Counted from the stretch's first letter, positions 8,973-19,165 are shown. The stretch: 64,000 bases of DNA from Pseudomonas khavaziana (GCF_019145205.1 NZ_JAHSTT010000011.1:62001-126000); one strand, 5' to 3'. Notes: generated from the sequence alone by a model not told the origin. Program-made: numbers and translations.

Positions 8973-9524
8973 CTACCCCGCAAATCCACCCTCATCCAAA
9001 AAAACCTGTTCCGCTGGTGTCGTAGCCCTGCCCAACACCGCATTGCGATGAGGAAAGCGCCCGAACCGCTCAATGATAACGGCGTGTTCCTTGGCCCAGT
9101 GGTAAGTATTGGCATCCAACTGCTGGTTAAGCGTCAGCGAGCGTTGCTGGTCCTGCGGATCTTCCGAGTGTTCAAACGGCAGATAACAGAACGCGCGCAA
9201 CTGAGGTTCGATCTGTTGATCCAGTCCGGCGTCCACCATCTGGTGCGCATACAGGCGCGCCAGCGGATCGGTGGCGAACATATGCGCGGTGCCGCGAAAG
9301 GCGTTACGCGGGTATTGGTCCAGCAGGATCAATAACGCGAGCGCACCGTCGGCGCAGGTCAGCCAATCTTCCAGTTCGCGCCGTGCAGCCTGCATATGGG
9401 TGGCGTAGAAGGTGTCGCGAAAAACTGTGTCGAAGCCATCGTCCTTGGCGAACCAACGCTTGGGCCCCGCCTGTTTCCAGAATTCGATTACGGCCTCGGC
9501 CGATTGCGTTTTCATGCTGATCAT
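8973..9524 (-). CDS. DUF924 family protein
   Basis: 183 residues from ATG 9524, which has GAGG six bases upstream; ATGs at 9527 and 9515 are alternatives. The family signature is visible: VIEFWKQAGPKRWFAKDD near the N-terminus, then LILLDQYPRNAFRGTAHMFATD, CYLPFEHSED and RFGRFPHRNAVLGR. The protein is cytoplasmic and all-helical (TPR-like fold). DUF924 is widespread in proteobacteria and its biochemical role is not established. It is divergent from the acyltransferase-like gene, 63 bases apart. Confidence 0.85.
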   Translation of the reverse strand: MISMKTQSAEAVIEFWKQAGPKRWFAKDDGFDTVFRDTFYATHMQAARRELEDWLTCADGALALLILLDQYPRNAFRGTAHMFATDPLARLYAHQMVDAGLDQQIEPQLRAFCYLPFEHSEDPQDQQRSLTLNQQLDANTYHWAKEHAVIIERFGRFPHRNAVLGRATTPAEQVFLDEGGFAG

Positions 9525-9587
9525 CATGCGCCTCAATAAATGTTATAGGATAACGTCAATTATTTGCCCGCTCGCGATTCCCTACTT

Positions 9588-10742
9588 ATGACCGACGCTA
9601 CTACCTTACGCCAACGCCTGCAGTCCATCGACGCCCTGCGCGGCCTGGTGATCCTGTTCATGCTACTGGACCATGTGCGCGAAACCTTCCTGCTGCATCG
9701 CCAGGTCAGCGACCCGATGAGCATCGACAGCACAGAGCCTGCGCTGTTTGTCAGCCGCACCCTGGCCCATCTATGCGCGCCGGTGTTTGTGCTGCTCACC
9801 GGCTTGTCGGCCTGGCTGTATGGCCAGAAATACCAGGGCCGGCACGACGTGTCGGCGTTTTTGTTCAAGCGCGGGCTGTTTTTGGTGGTGCTGGAGTTCA
9901 CCCTGGTCAACTTCGCCTGGACGTTCCAGTTGCCGCCCGCAGTGATCTATATGCAGGTGATCTGGGCAATCGGCGTGAGCATGATCGCCCTCGCCGCCCT
10001 GGTGTGGTTGCCGCGTGCGTTGCTGATCAGCTTGGCCCTGGTGATCATTGCCGGGCATAACCTGCTCGATGCAGTGCACTTGGCTCCGGGATCGACGTCG
10101 CAGTTGGTGTGGTCGATCCTGCATGAACGCAGTTGGATCCAGGTGTCTGAAAACCTGCGGCTGCGCGTGACCTACCCGGTGTTGCCGTGGATCGGCGTGA
10201 TTGCCCTGGGCTACGGTCTTGGACCCTGGTTTGCCAATGTCACATCGCCGGCCACACGTCAGCGTTATTTGTTGATGGCGGGGTTGGGCGCGCTGGTGGG
10301 TTTTGTGTTGTTGCGGGCGGTCAACGGGTACGGCGACAAGCCTTGGCAGGCGTATGACAGCGGCGTGCAGACACTGATGAGCTTCTTCAACATTACCAAG
10401 TACCCGCCTTCACTGTTGTTCCTGGCGCTGACGCTGGGCATTGGCTTGTTGGTACTGCTGGCGTTCGAACGTGTCGGGCATAAACGCTGGATCGGTGTAC
10501 TGGCCGTGTTTGGCGCCGCGCCGATGTTCTTCTACCTGTTGCACCTGTATGTGCTGAAAATACTGTATGTGGCCTGTGCTGCGTTGTTTGGACTCAACCA
10601 AGGCAATTATTTCGGCTTCGACAGCATCGGCGCGGTGTGGCTGGCCGCACTGTTGCTGCCGCTGGCGTTGTACCCGCCCGTGCGTTGGTTTGCCGGGCTC
10701 AAGGCGCGTCGGCGCGACATCGCCTGGCTCAAATATCTCTGA
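9588..10742 (+). CDS. DUF1624/heparan-alpha-glucosaminide N-acetyltransferase-like membrane protein
   Basis: 384 residues with about ten membrane helices. It opens with RLQSIDALRGLVILFMLLDHVRETF, the SIDxxRG(L/I)xxxxMxxDH pattern typical of the DUF1624/YeiB acyltransferase superfamily, where the His is thought to accept the acyl group. The start at 9588 (MTDATTLRQR) places this motif right at the N-terminus as in relatives; the frame is open back to 9564. These proteins are thought to move acyl groups across the inner membrane onto sugars or other acceptors; the acceptor here is unknown. A REPIN follows the stop. Confidence 0.8.
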   Translation: MTDATTLRQRLQSIDALRGLVILFMLLDHVRETFLLHRQVSDPMSIDSTEPALFVSRTLAHLCAPVFVLLTGLSAWLYGQKYQGRHDVSAFLFKRGLFLVVLEFTLVNFAWTFQLPPAVIYMQVIWAIGVSMIALAALVWLPRALLISLALVIIAGHNLLDAVHLAPGSTSQLVWSILHERSWIQVSENLRLRVTYPVLPWIGVIALGYGLGPWFANVTSPATRQRYLLMAGLGALVGFVLLRAVNGYGDKPWQAYDSGVQTLMSFFNITKYPPSLLFLALTLGIGLLVLLAFERVGHKRWIGVLAVFGAAPMFFYLLHLYVLKILYVACAALFGLNQGNYFGFDSIGAVWLAALLLPLALYPPVRWFAGLKARRRDIAWLKYL

Positions 10743-10756
10743 CTATCGCTACTCCA

Positions 10757-10851
10757 AATGTGGGAGGGGGCTTGCCCCCGATAGCGGTGGGTCAGCCAAT
10801 GGATTTGGTACTGAAACTCCGCCATCGGGGGCAAGCCCCCCTCCCACATTT
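10757..10851. repeat. REPIN (GTGGGAGGGGGCTTGCC family)
   Basis: Two inverted REP sequences, ATGTGGGAGGGGGCTTGCCC at the left and its complement at the right, are separated by a less conserved spacer. The element fills the gap between the convergent acyltransferase-like gene and metE and could form a long cruciform or RNA hairpin acting on both 3' ends. Confidence 0.9.
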
Positions 10852-10861
10852 TTAATCCGTA

Positions 10862-13150
10862 TCAGGCCAATTCGGCGCGCAGTTGGCGGGCGGCGGTGAC
10901 CATGTGAATAAGCGCCGCTTCGGTCTCCGGCCAGCCCCGGGTCTTCAACCCGCAATCGGGGTTGACCCACAAGCGCTCCGCCGGAATCCGTTTGGCGGCC
11001 TTGCGCAATAAGTTGGCCATCTCCGACGCATCCGGCACCCGTGGCGAGTGGATGTCATAGACCCCCGGGCCGATTTCATTCGGGTAAGCAAAGGCTTCGA
11101 ATGCGTCGAGCAGCTCCATGTCCGAACGCGAGGTTTCGATGGTAATCACGTCGGCATCCATCGCCGCGATGGACTCGATCACATCGTTGAACTCGCTGTA
11201 GCACATGTGGGTGTGGATCTGGGTTTCGTCTCGCACACCACAGGCGCACAGGCGGAACACCTCGGTGGCCCAGTCAAGGTAGTGCTGCCACTGCGCCTGG
11301 CGCAACGGCAAGCCTTCACGGAACGCGGCTTCATCGATCTGCACGATCTTGATCCCGGCCGCTTCCAGGTCCAGCACTTCGTCACGAATCGCCAGGGCCA
11401 GTTGCCGCGCTTGCACTTCGCGGCTCACGTCTTCCCGTGGGAACGACCACATCAGCATGGTCACAGGCCCCGTCAGCATGCCCTTCATCACTTTGTCGGT
11501 CAGGCCCTGGGCGTAGCGGATCCACTCCACGGTCATGGCTTTCGGGCGACTCAGATCACCCACAATCACCGCCGGTTTCACACAGCGCGAACCATAGCTC
11601 TGCACCCAGCCGAAACGGGTGAACGCGTAGCCATCCAGTTGTTCGGCAAAATATTCGACCATGTCGTTACGCTCGGCTTCACCGTGCACCAGCACATCCA
11701 GCCCGAGGTTTTCCTGGACCTCGACGGCGTGCTTGATCTCACTGTGCATGGCCTCGACGTATTCGGCTTCGCTCAACTTGCCGGCCTTGTAAGACTGGCG
11801 TGCCAGGCGGATCGACGTAGTTTGCGGGAATGAACCGATGGTGGTGGTCGGGAACAGCGGCAGGTCCAGGCCGGCCCGCTGTTTCGCGATGCGTTGGGCA
11901 AACGGCGACTGACGCTGGCTGTCCTGGGCAGAAATAGCAGCCGCACGGGCTTGAACGGCAGGTTTGTGGATGCGTGGCGAAGTCGCGCGAGCCGCTTGAA
12001 TGGTGCGGCTCTGCGCCAAGGCGACAACTATGTTGGGCGCCTCGGGCTGGTCGACGGCCTGGGCGAGCACCGCCACTTCCGCACACTTCTGAACAGCAAA
12101 GGCCAACCAGCTTTTCAGCTCCGCATCCAGCTGGTCTTCACGGCCAACGTCCACAGGGCTGTGCAGCAGCGAACAGGACGGCGCAACCCACAGGCGATCG
12201 CCCAATTTCTGGTGGGCATGCTGCAAGGTGGCCAGGGCTTTTTCCAGGTCGCAGCGCCACACGTTGCGGCCATTGACCACGCCCAGGGACAACACTTTAT
12301 AAGCCGGTAGGCGGTCGAGGATGGTCGGATACTGGTCCGGCGCTCGCACCAGGTCGATGTGCAGGCCATCCACTGGCAGGTTAGCGGCCAAACCGAGGTT
12401 CTCTTCCAGGCCACCGAAGTAGGTCGCCACCAGCTTTTTCAGTGGGTCACGCTGGATCAGGTTATAGGCACGCTCAAACGCGTTCTTCCACTCCTGGGGC
12501 AAATCGAGCACCAGGATCGGCTCGTCGATCTGCACCCACTCCACGCCCAGGTCCGCCAGGCGCTGGAAGATCTGGCCGTACAGCGGCAACAGGCGCTCGA
12601 GCAGATCGAGCTTGTCGAAATCGCCACCCTTGGCCTTGCCCAGCCACAGGTAGGTCAGCGGGCCGATGACGACCGGCTTGACGGCGTGGCCGAGGTCACG
12701 GGCTTGCTTGACCTCTTCGAACAGTTGGTCCCACCCCAGGTGGAAGTGCTGGTCGACGCTGAACTCTGGCACCAGGTAGTGATAGTTGGTATCGAACCAC
12801 TTGGTCATCTCCTGGGCGTGAGCGCCGCCGCAGCAGGTGTCGCTGACCCCGCGGGCCATGGCGAACAGGGTGTGCAACGTGGCCTGGCCGTCGGCCGGGC
12901 GGAAGCGCTCGGGGATCACGCCGAACATCAGCGAGTGGGTGAGCACCTGGTCGTACCAGGCGAAATCACCGGCGGGCAGCAGTTCAATGCCGGCCTGTTT
13001 TTGCAGCTCCCAATGGGTCTTGCGCAAGTCACGGCCCACGGCACGCAGGCCGGCCTCGTCGAGCTCGCCCTTCCAGAACGCTTCCTGCGCTTTTTTCAGT
13101 TCACGATCGCGTCCAATGCGCGGAAATCCCAGGGAATGAGCGACTGCCAT
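10862..13150 (-). CDS. metE: cobalamin-independent methionine synthase
   Basis: 762 residues, the usual MetE length. The N-terminal barrel begins SLGFPRIGRDRELKKAQEAFW; the C-terminal catalytic barrel shows PTTTIGSFPQT, HGEAERNDMVEYF, IQIDEAAFREGLPLR and the zinc-site segments HMCYSEF (His and Cys ligands) and NPDCGLKTRGW (Cys ligand). It transfers a methyl group from methyltetrahydropteroyl-triglutamate to homocysteine. No metR lies beside it. The upstream gap to the divergent nspC holds a MetR-like dyad but no B12-riboswitch elements that I can see. Confidence 0.98.
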   Translation of the reverse strand: MAVAHSLGFPRIGRDRELKKAQEAFWKGELDEAGLRAVGRDLRKTHWELQKQAGIELLPAGDFAWYDQVLTHSLMFGVIPERFRPADGQATLHTLFAMARGVSDTCCGGAHAQEMTKWFDTNYHYLVPEFSVDQHFHLGWDQLFEEVKQARDLGHAVKPVVIGPLTYLWLGKAKGGDFDKLDLLERLLPLYGQIFQRLADLGVEWVQIDEPILVLDLPQEWKNAFERAYNLIQRDPLKKLVATYFGGLEENLGLAANLPVDGLHIDLVRAPDQYPTILDRLPAYKVLSLGVVNGRNVWRCDLEKALATLQHAHQKLGDRLWVAPSCSLLHSPVDVGREDQLDAELKSWLAFAVQKCAEVAVLAQAVDQPEAPNIVVALAQSRTIQAARATSPRIHKPAVQARAAAISAQDSQRQSPFAQRIAKQRAGLDLPLFPTTTIGSFPQTTSIRLARQSYKAGKLSEAEYVEAMHSEIKHAVEVQENLGLDVLVHGEAERNDMVEYFAEQLDGYAFTRFGWVQSYGSRCVKPAVIVGDLSRPKAMTVEWIRYAQGLTDKVMKGMLTGPVTMLMWSFPREDVSREVQARQLALAIRDEVLDLEAAGIKIVQIDEAAFREGLPLRQAQWQHYLDWATEVFRLCACGVRDETQIHTHMCYSEFNDVIESIAAMDADVITIETSRSDMELLDAFEAFAYPNEIGPGVYDIHSPRVPDASEMANLLRKAAKRIPAERLWVNPDCGLKTRGWPETEAALIHMVTAARQLRAELA

Positions 13151-13206
13151 GACTTACAACTCCAATGTCGGTATTTATGGCAGCCATTGTCGGCAGGCGG
13201 TAATAG

Positions 13207-13219
13207 TGAGACAAACTCA
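13207..13219. promoter_or_regulatory. possible MetR-type operator of metE
   Basis: TGAG-ACAAA-CTCA is a perfect 4-5-4 dyad 57 bases upstream of the metE start. It has the shape of the MetR consensus TGAA-N5-TTCA with one changed base in each arm. A second dyad, AGATC-N7-GATCT, lies at 13229-13245. Functional assignment is a guess from position. Confidence 0.3.
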
Positions 13220-13402
13220 TTTTATTCTAGATCATCACAAGATCTGCTCATGTTTGCAGCGCGGTCATCCTAACGAACCGTAACACTCAAGCCTTATGCT
13301 CAAGCACGGCGCGCAAAAACCGCCCGCTAACCTTTCGATCTGTTCCAAGTGCGGGCACAATGCGTGTCCTTTTTTGGCAGGCACCGCCGCAGGCTCTCAA
13401 AA

Positions 13403-14500
13403 ATGATCAAAACGCCGTATTACCTCATCGATAAACAGAAGCTTCTGGTCAACATGCAGAAGATTGCCTACGTGCGCGAGCAGTCCGGCGCCAAGGCTCT
13501 GCTGGCACTCAAGTGCTTTGCCACCTGGTCGGTGTTCGACCTGATGCAGCAATATATGGACGGCACCACCTCGTCGTCGCTGTATGAGTTGAAGCTCGGT
13601 CGCCAGAAGTTCGAAGGTGAAGCGCACGCCTACAGCGTGGCCTGGGCCGACGATGAAATCGAAGAGATGCTGGAGAACTGCGACAAGATCATCTTCAACT
13701 CCATCAGCCAGTTGCAGCGGTTTGCCGAGCGTTCCGAGGGCAAGACCCGTGGCCTGCGCGTAAACCCGCAGGTGAGCAGCTCCGACTACCTGCTGGCCGA
13801 CCCGGCGCGCCCGTTCAGCCGCCTGGGCGAATGGGACCCGGTGAAGATCGACGGCGTGATTGAGCAGATCTCTGGCTTCATGTTCCACAACAACTGCGAG
13901 AACGGCGACTTCAGCCTGTTCGACAAAATGCTTGGCACCATCGAGGAACGTTTCGGTGAGCTGCTGCACAAGGTCAAGTGGGTCAGCCTCGGCGGCGGCA
14001 TCCACTTTACCGGTGAAGGCTATGCGCTGGATGCGTTCTGCGCGCGCTTGAAGGCGTTCTCCGAGAAGTACGGCGTGCAGGTGTACCTGGAACCGGGCGA
14101 AGCTGCGATCACCAACAGCGCCTCCCTGGAAGTCACCGTGCTCGACACTCTCTACAACGGCAAGCACCTCGCCGTAGTAGACAGCTCCATCGAAGCCCAC
14201 CTGCTGGACCTGCTGATCTATCGCCTCAATGCCAAACTGGCGCCAAGCGAGGGTGAACACACCTACATGGTGTGCGGCAAATCCTGCCTGGCCGGGGACA
14301 TCTTCGGCGAGTATCAATTCGATCGTCCGCTGGCCATCGGCGATCGGCTGTCGTTCATCGACACCGCGGGCTACACCATGGTCAAGAAAAATTGGTTCAA
14401 CGGCCTGAAAATGCCGTCCATCGTAGTGAAACAACTCGACGGTACAGTCGAGGTGGTTCGTGAATTTGGTTACGACGACTACCTGTCCAGCCTTTCCTAA
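13403..14500 (+). CDS. nspC: carboxynorspermidine/carboxyspermidine decarboxylase
   Basis: 365 residues from ATG 13403 (MIKTPYYLIDKQKLL). It is a fold-III PLP decarboxylase of the NspC family. The PLP lysine lies in ALLALKCFATW, and further family segments are SGFMFHNNCENGDF, WVSLGGGIHFTGEGY (phosphate-binding glycines), VYLEPGEA and CLAGDIFGEYQF. It decarboxylates carboxy(nor)spermidine as the last step of the alternative polyamine pathway. The gene is followed after 28 bases by the synthase of the same pathway. The frame is open upstream to 13349, but family members start at MIKTPYY. Confidence 0.93.
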   Translation: MIKTPYYLIDKQKLLVNMQKIAYVREQSGAKALLALKCFATWSVFDLMQQYMDGTTSSSLYELKLGRQKFEGEAHAYSVAWADDEIEEMLENCDKIIFNSISQLQRFAERSEGKTRGLRVNPQVSSSDYLLADPARPFSRLGEWDPVKIDGVIEQISGFMFHNNCENGDFSLFDKMLGTIEERFGELLHKVKWVSLGGGIHFTGEGYALDAFCARLKAFSEKYGVQVYLEPGEAAITNSASLEVTVLDTLYNGKHLAVVDSSIEAHLLDLLIYRLNAKLAPSEGEHTYMVCGKSCLAGDIFGEYQFDRPLAIGDRLSFIDTAGYTMVKKNWFNGLKMPSIVVKQLDGTVEVVREFGYDDYLSSLS

Positions 14501-14528
14501 GCTGGCGGATATAGGAGAAATAAAGCAA

Positions 14529-15773
14529 TTGAAAAAGAACGTTCTTATCATTGGTGCAGGAGGTGTCGCCAAGGTGGTGGCCCACAAGTGCGCGCAGCAC
14601 AACGACGAACTCGGTCGTATTGCTATCGCGTCGCGCAACATCTCCAAATGCCAGGCCATCATCGACAGCGTCAAGGCCAAGGGTAGCCTCAAGGTACCCG
14701 CTGATATCCAAGCCTTTGCGCTGAACGCCCTGGACGTGGAAGCGACCAAGGCCCTGATCCGCGAGACTGAGTCGCAGATCGTCATCAACGTCGGTTCCGC
14801 GTTCCTCAACATGTCGGTACTGCGCGCCTGCATCGATACCGGCGTGGCCTACCTCGACACCGCCATCCACGAAGAGCCGGGCAAGGTCTGCGAGACCCCG
14901 CCGTGGTACGGCAACTACGAATGGAATCACCTGGAAGAATGCAAACAGAAGAACATCACCGCCATCCTTGGCGTGGGCTTCGACCCAGGTGTCGTCAACG
15001 CGTACGCCGCGCTGGCGCAGCAACAGCATTTCGACCGCATTGATTCGATCGACATTCTCGACGTCAATGCCGGCTCCCATGGCAAATACTTCGCCACCAA
15101 TTTCGATCCGGAAATCAACTTCCGCGAATTTACCGGGCAGGTGTGGAGCTGGCAGAACAGCCAGTGGACCAGCAACACCATGTTCGAAGTCAAACGCACC
15201 GACGACCTGCCGGTAGTTGGTTCGCAGAACCTCTACCTCACCGGCCACGATGAAGTGCACTCGCTGTCGAAAAACCTCGACGTGCCCAACGTGCGTTTCT
15301 GGATGAGCTTCGGCGAACACTACATCAACGTGTTCACCGTACTGAAAAACCTCGGCCTGCTCTCCGAGAAGCCGGTCAAGACCGCCGAAGGCCTGGAAGT
15401 GGTGCCGTTGAAAGTGGTCAAGGCCGTACTGCCCGACCCGTCTTCGCTCGCCCCGGGCTACACCGGCAAGACCTGCATCGGCGACCTGGTCAAAGGCACC
15501 AAGGATGGCCAGCCGCGTGAGATGTTCATCTACAACGTGGCTGATCACGAAGAGGCGTATGCCGAGACCGACAGCCAGGGCATCTCCTACACCGCAGGCG
15601 TACCACCGGTCGCTGCTGCGCTGCTGGTTGCGCGTGGCGAGTGGGATGTGAAGCACATGGCCAACGTCGAGGAACTGCCGGCTGAGCCGTTCCTGAAAGC
15701 GCTGGATGTGATGGGCTTACCGACCCGGATCAAGGACGAGAACGGTGATCGCGCTTGGGATGCGATTGCCTGA
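14529..15773 (+). CDS. carboxynorspermidine/carboxyspermidine synthase (saccharopine dehydrogenase family)
   Basis: 414 residues from TTG 14529, which has AGGAG 11 bases upstream and puts the Rossmann motif NVLIIGAGGVAKVVAHKC at the N-terminus as in relatives. An upstream ATG at 14460 would overlap nspC and add an unrelated tail. The fold is that of saccharopine reductase. The enzyme reductively condenses aspartate semialdehyde with putrescine or diaminopropane using NADPH, and NspC then decarboxylates the product. In many Pseudomonas annotations it is named only saccharopine dehydrogenase; the tight pairing with nspC argues for the polyamine role. A strong terminator follows. Confidence 0.9.
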   Translation: MKKNVLIIGAGGVAKVVAHKCAQHNDELGRIAIASRNISKCQAIIDSVKAKGSLKVPADIQAFALNALDVEATKALIRETESQIVINVGSAFLNMSVLRACIDTGVAYLDTAIHEEPGKVCETPPWYGNYEWNHLEECKQKNITAILGVGFDPGVVNAYAALAQQQHFDRIDSIDILDVNAGSHGKYFATNFDPEINFREFTGQVWSWQNSQWTSNTMFEVKRTDDLPVVGSQNLYLTGHDEVHSLSKNLDVPNVRFWMSFGEHYINVFTVLKNLGLLSEKPVKTAEGLEVVPLKVVKAVLPDPSSLAPGYTGKTCIGDLVKGTKDGQPREMFIYNVADHEEAYAETDSQGISYTAGVPPVAAALLVARGEWDVKHMANVEELPAEPFLKALDVMGLPTRIKDENGDRAWDAIA

Positions 15774-15791
15774 TAGGCGATAGCTGACCAC

Positions 15792-15826
15792 ACAAAAAAA
15801 TGCGCCCAACCGGGCGCATTTTTTGT
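15792..15826 (+). terminator. rho-independent terminator of the polyamine pair
   Basis: AAATGCGCCC-AAC-GGGCGCATTTTTT: a perfect GC-rich stem with flanking A and T tracts, 19 bases after the stop codon. Its symmetry allows action in both directions. Confidence 0.93.
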
Positions 15827-15863
15827 CTGGGTATTCTAGATATTCCCAGAACGCTGGAGAGCC

Positions 15864-15958
15864 AAATGTGGGAGGGGGCTCGCCCCCGATGGCTGTGTGT
15901 CAGCCAGCCTATTCTTTACTGACCCACCGCTATCGGGGGCAAGCCCCCACCCACCTTT
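15864..15958. repeat. REPIN, right arm degenerate
   Basis: Left REP AAATGTGGGAGGGGGCTCGC and right inverted REP ending CAAGCCCCCACCCACC. The right arm has lost bases against the family pattern, so this copy may no longer be mobile. It separates the convergent polyamine and iclR-type genes. Confidence 0.85.
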
Positions 15959-15974
15959 TGACCTGGACTACCTG

Positions 15975-16754
15975 TTATTCCAGGTTCCGCGCCGAGTTAC
16001 TCAGCGCTCTTGAGCACTGCAAAAGCGCCGGCGCCAACTGCCGCTCCGCTTCCGCCTGGCTCCAGCGACTGGTCGGCGCCACCACATGCACCGCCGCCAC
16101 CGGCCGGCCATTGGCGCCGAGCACGGGCGCGCCGATGGTCATGTCGCCCAGGAACAGTTCCTGGCCATTTACCGCATACCCATGCTCGCGTACTTGCTGC
16201 AGCGATTCCAGAATTCGGTCGACATCTGTCACGGTATGGCTGGTGTGCGCCACTCGCTGACTGTTCTGGATCAGTGCCAGCGCTTCATCCTGCGGCAAGG
16301 CGCTCAAATAAGCCCGCCCCGACGCGGTGCAGTACATCGGCACCCGCGAACCGATCGGCATGTGCACCGGCACAAACCCGGCGCTGACAAACCGCGCAAT
16401 GTAAGTCATGTCATGGCCCGCCGGCTCGGTCAGACATGACGTCTCACCAGTCAACCGCGTCAACTCGGACAAGAACGGGTTGGCCACTTCAATCAACGAA
16501 TGCGCATCCAGGTAACTGAACCCCAGCTCCAGCACCCGAGGTGTGAGTTGGTAATGTCGTGTGCGCGAGTGTTTCCGAAGGTAACCCAGGCTTTCGAGGG
16601 TAAACACCATGCGTTGGGCCGAGCTTTTGGTCATGCCGGCGGCCTCGGCCACCTCTGCAAGGCTCATGCTGCGGCGCTGGGCGCTGAATGCCTTGAGCAC
16701 AGACAGGCCTTTTTCCAGGGATTGGTTATGCAAACTGTTGCGGTCTTCGGGCAT
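15975..16754 (-). CDS. IclR-family transcriptional regulator
   Basis: 259 residues. The N-terminal winged helix-turn-helix (about 13-75: SLEKGLSVLKAFSAQ, SLAEVAEAAGMTKSSAQRMVFTL) is followed by the IclR effector domain (GETSCLTEPAGHDMTYIARF, PVHMPIGSRVPMYCTASGRAYL). IclR regulators sense small organic acids or amino-acid derivatives and usually control a neighbouring catabolic operon. The gene is divergent from an amino-acid ABC transporter plus oxidase operon, its likely target, and a perfect palindrome sits between them. Confidence 0.92.
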   Translation of the reverse strand: MPEDRNSLHNQSLEKGLSVLKAFSAQRRSMSLAEVAEAAGMTKSSAQRMVFTLESLGYLRKHSRTRHYQLTPRVLELGFSYLDAHSLIEVANPFLSELTRLTGETSCLTEPAGHDMTYIARFVSAGFVPVHMPIGSRVPMYCTASGRAYLSALPQDEALALIQNSQRVAHTSHTVTDVDRILESLQQVREHGYAVNGQELFLGDMTIGAPVLGANGRPVAAVHVVAPTSRWSQAEAERQLAPALLQCSRALSNSARNLE

Positions 16755-16825
16755 GGCGAACTCGCGGGCAGGTCAATCAGGCGTGGCGATATTTCTACCT
16801 TAAAAGCTATAAAATGACTACTAAA

Positions 16826-16840
16826 TATCGCATAGCGATA
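16826..16840. promoter_or_regulatory. palindromic operator candidate for the IclR regulator
   Basis: TATCGC-ATA-GCGATA is a perfect 15-base palindrome in the AT-rich divergent gap, 72 bases from the regulator start and 129 from the binding-protein start. IclR proteins bind palindromes of about this size; identity of the binder is inferred from position. Confidence 0.45.
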
Positions 16841-16968
16841 CAATACGTTCATTTATTAAACTTTATTCGATCATTTACGATTTATCCGATTCAAAATGGC
16901 ATAGAGCTTGCGGTTTTATCAGCAGTCGCTTGCGCAACTGACTTCTGTTTTCCTTATGGAGTAACCCG

Positions 16969-17751
16969 ATGAACAGTCTTTCGCCCTTGTTTCGCCGCCT
17001 TGCCTTCGGTGTATGTGCCGCGCTTTGTATCAGCGTTGCGCACGCAGAGGGTGCGTCCTCGTACAAAGTCGGGGCAACGGCCAGTGGTTCGCCGTTTACC
17101 TTCCTCGATATCAAGAGCAATAGCATTCAGGGTGTGATGGTCGACGTGGCCGAAGCCGTGGGTAAAGCCGGTGGGTTCAGCAGCCAGATCGAACAGACCA
17201 ACTTTGCCGCCCTGATCCCGTCGCTGACCTCCGGCAAGCTGGACTTTATTTCCGCCGGCATGCTCAAGACCGAAGAGCGCACCAAGGTGGTCGACTTCAG
17301 CGCGCCGGTGTATGCCTACGGTGAACGCCTGATCGTCAGCGCCGATGACAATGCCACTTATCCCGACCTCACCCCGCTGAAAGACCAGGTGGTCGGCGTG
17401 CAAGCCGGGACGATCTTCTACGACCAATTGAACAAACTGGGTATTTTCAAGGAAATCCGCACCTACGACTCCATCGGCGAGATGGTCCGCGACCTGTCCC
17501 TGGGCCGCATCAAGGCCGCCGTCGGCGACCAGCCGGTGGTGGCTTACCAGATCCGCCAGAAGCTATTCAAAGGCGTGAAACTGGCGCCTGACTACCAGCC
17601 CACCAATGTCGGCGAAGTGTGCCTGGTGGTGCGCAAGGGCGATGCCGAAACCCTGGAACGCCTGAACAACGCCATCGCCAGCATCAAGGCCGATGGCACC
17701 CTGGACAGTATTCTCAAGAAATGGGGGCTGGATACCCAGGCGCGCCCATGA
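16969..17751 (+). CDS. amino-acid ABC transporter, periplasmic binding protein (family 3)
   Basis: 260 residues with a signal peptide (MNSLSPLFRRLAFGVCAALC, cleaved after AHA). The mature protein is a family-3 solute-binding fold: GSPFTFLDIKSNSIQGVMVDVAEAV, DFISAGMLKTEERTKVVDFS, then the hinge region VVGVQAGTIFYDQL and GRIKAAVGDQPV. It binds a polar amino acid or related compound for the permease encoded next. The stop overlaps the permease ATG (ATGA), so translation is coupled. The substrate is not deducible; the oxidase at the operon end suggests an amine or amino acid. Confidence 0.92.
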   Translation: MNSLSPLFRRLAFGVCAALCISVAHAEGASSYKVGATASGSPFTFLDIKSNSIQGVMVDVAEAVGKAGGFSSQIEQTNFAALIPSLTSGKLDFISAGMLKTEERTKVVDFSAPVYAYGERLIVSADDNATYPDLTPLKDQVVGVQAGTIFYDQLNKLGIFKEIRTYDSIGEMVRDLSLGRIKAAVGDQPVVAYQIRQKLFKGVKLAPDYQPTNVGEVCLVVRKGDAETLERLNNAIASIKADGTLDSILKKWGLDTQARP

Positions 17752-18412
17752 ACTTGGCCGAGTTCCTGCAAAACGCCCAGGACTTCCTGCCGATCCTGCT
17801 GCAAGGCGCCTGGGTGACGATCCAGATCACGGTGTTGTCGTTCCTGCTCAGCAGTGCCATCGGCCTGGTGCTGGCGTTGCTCAAGCTGTCGCCGATCCGT
17901 GCGCTGTCGTGGGCGGCCAGTACCATCATCAATGTGATCCGTGGCCTGCCGATCATCGTGCAGCTGTTCTACATCTACTTCGTGCTGCCGGACATGGGCA
18001 TCCACCTCACCGCGTTCTACGCCGGGGTGATCGGCATGGGCATCGCCTACTCGGCGTACCAGGCCGAGAACTTCCGCACCGGCATCATTGCCGTCGAACA
18101 GGGCCAGCGTGAAGCCGCCGAGGCCCTGGGCATGCGCCCGATGCTGATGATGCGCCGGGTGATCCTGCCCCAGGCATTTCGCATCGCCCTGCCGCCCTAC
18201 GGCAACACTTTGGTGATGATGCTCAAGGACTCGTCCCTGGTGTCCACCATCACCGTGGCGGAGATGACCCGCCAGGGCCAGCTGATCGCCTCGTCGACCT
18301 TCCAGAACATGACCGTCTACACCCTGGTCGCCCTGCTCTACCTGCTGATGAGCTTGCCGCTGGTATATGGCCTGCGCCGCATGGAGCAGTACCTGGGCCG
18401 GAGGAAAAAAGC

Positions 18413-18416
<4 letters not shown>
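17748..18416 (+). CDS. amino-acid ABC transporter permease
   Basis: 222 residues, about five membrane helices. It has the HisM/GlnP family start (FLPILLQGAWVTIQITVLSFLLS) and the EAA loop that contacts the ATPase: EAAEALGMRPMLMMRRVILPQ. ATG 17748 overlaps the binding-protein stop; the frame is open further upstream, but that would lie inside the previous gene. It overlaps the ATPase start by four bases. Only one permease gene is present, so a homodimer is likely. Confidence 0.93.

Positions 18417-19161
<745 letters not shown>

Positions 19162-19165
<4 letters not shown>

Noticed and set aside
13151..13402. B12 riboswitch before metE
   Set aside because: The gap is only about 250 bases shared with a divergent gene, and neither the B12 box nor the long conserved core could be found.
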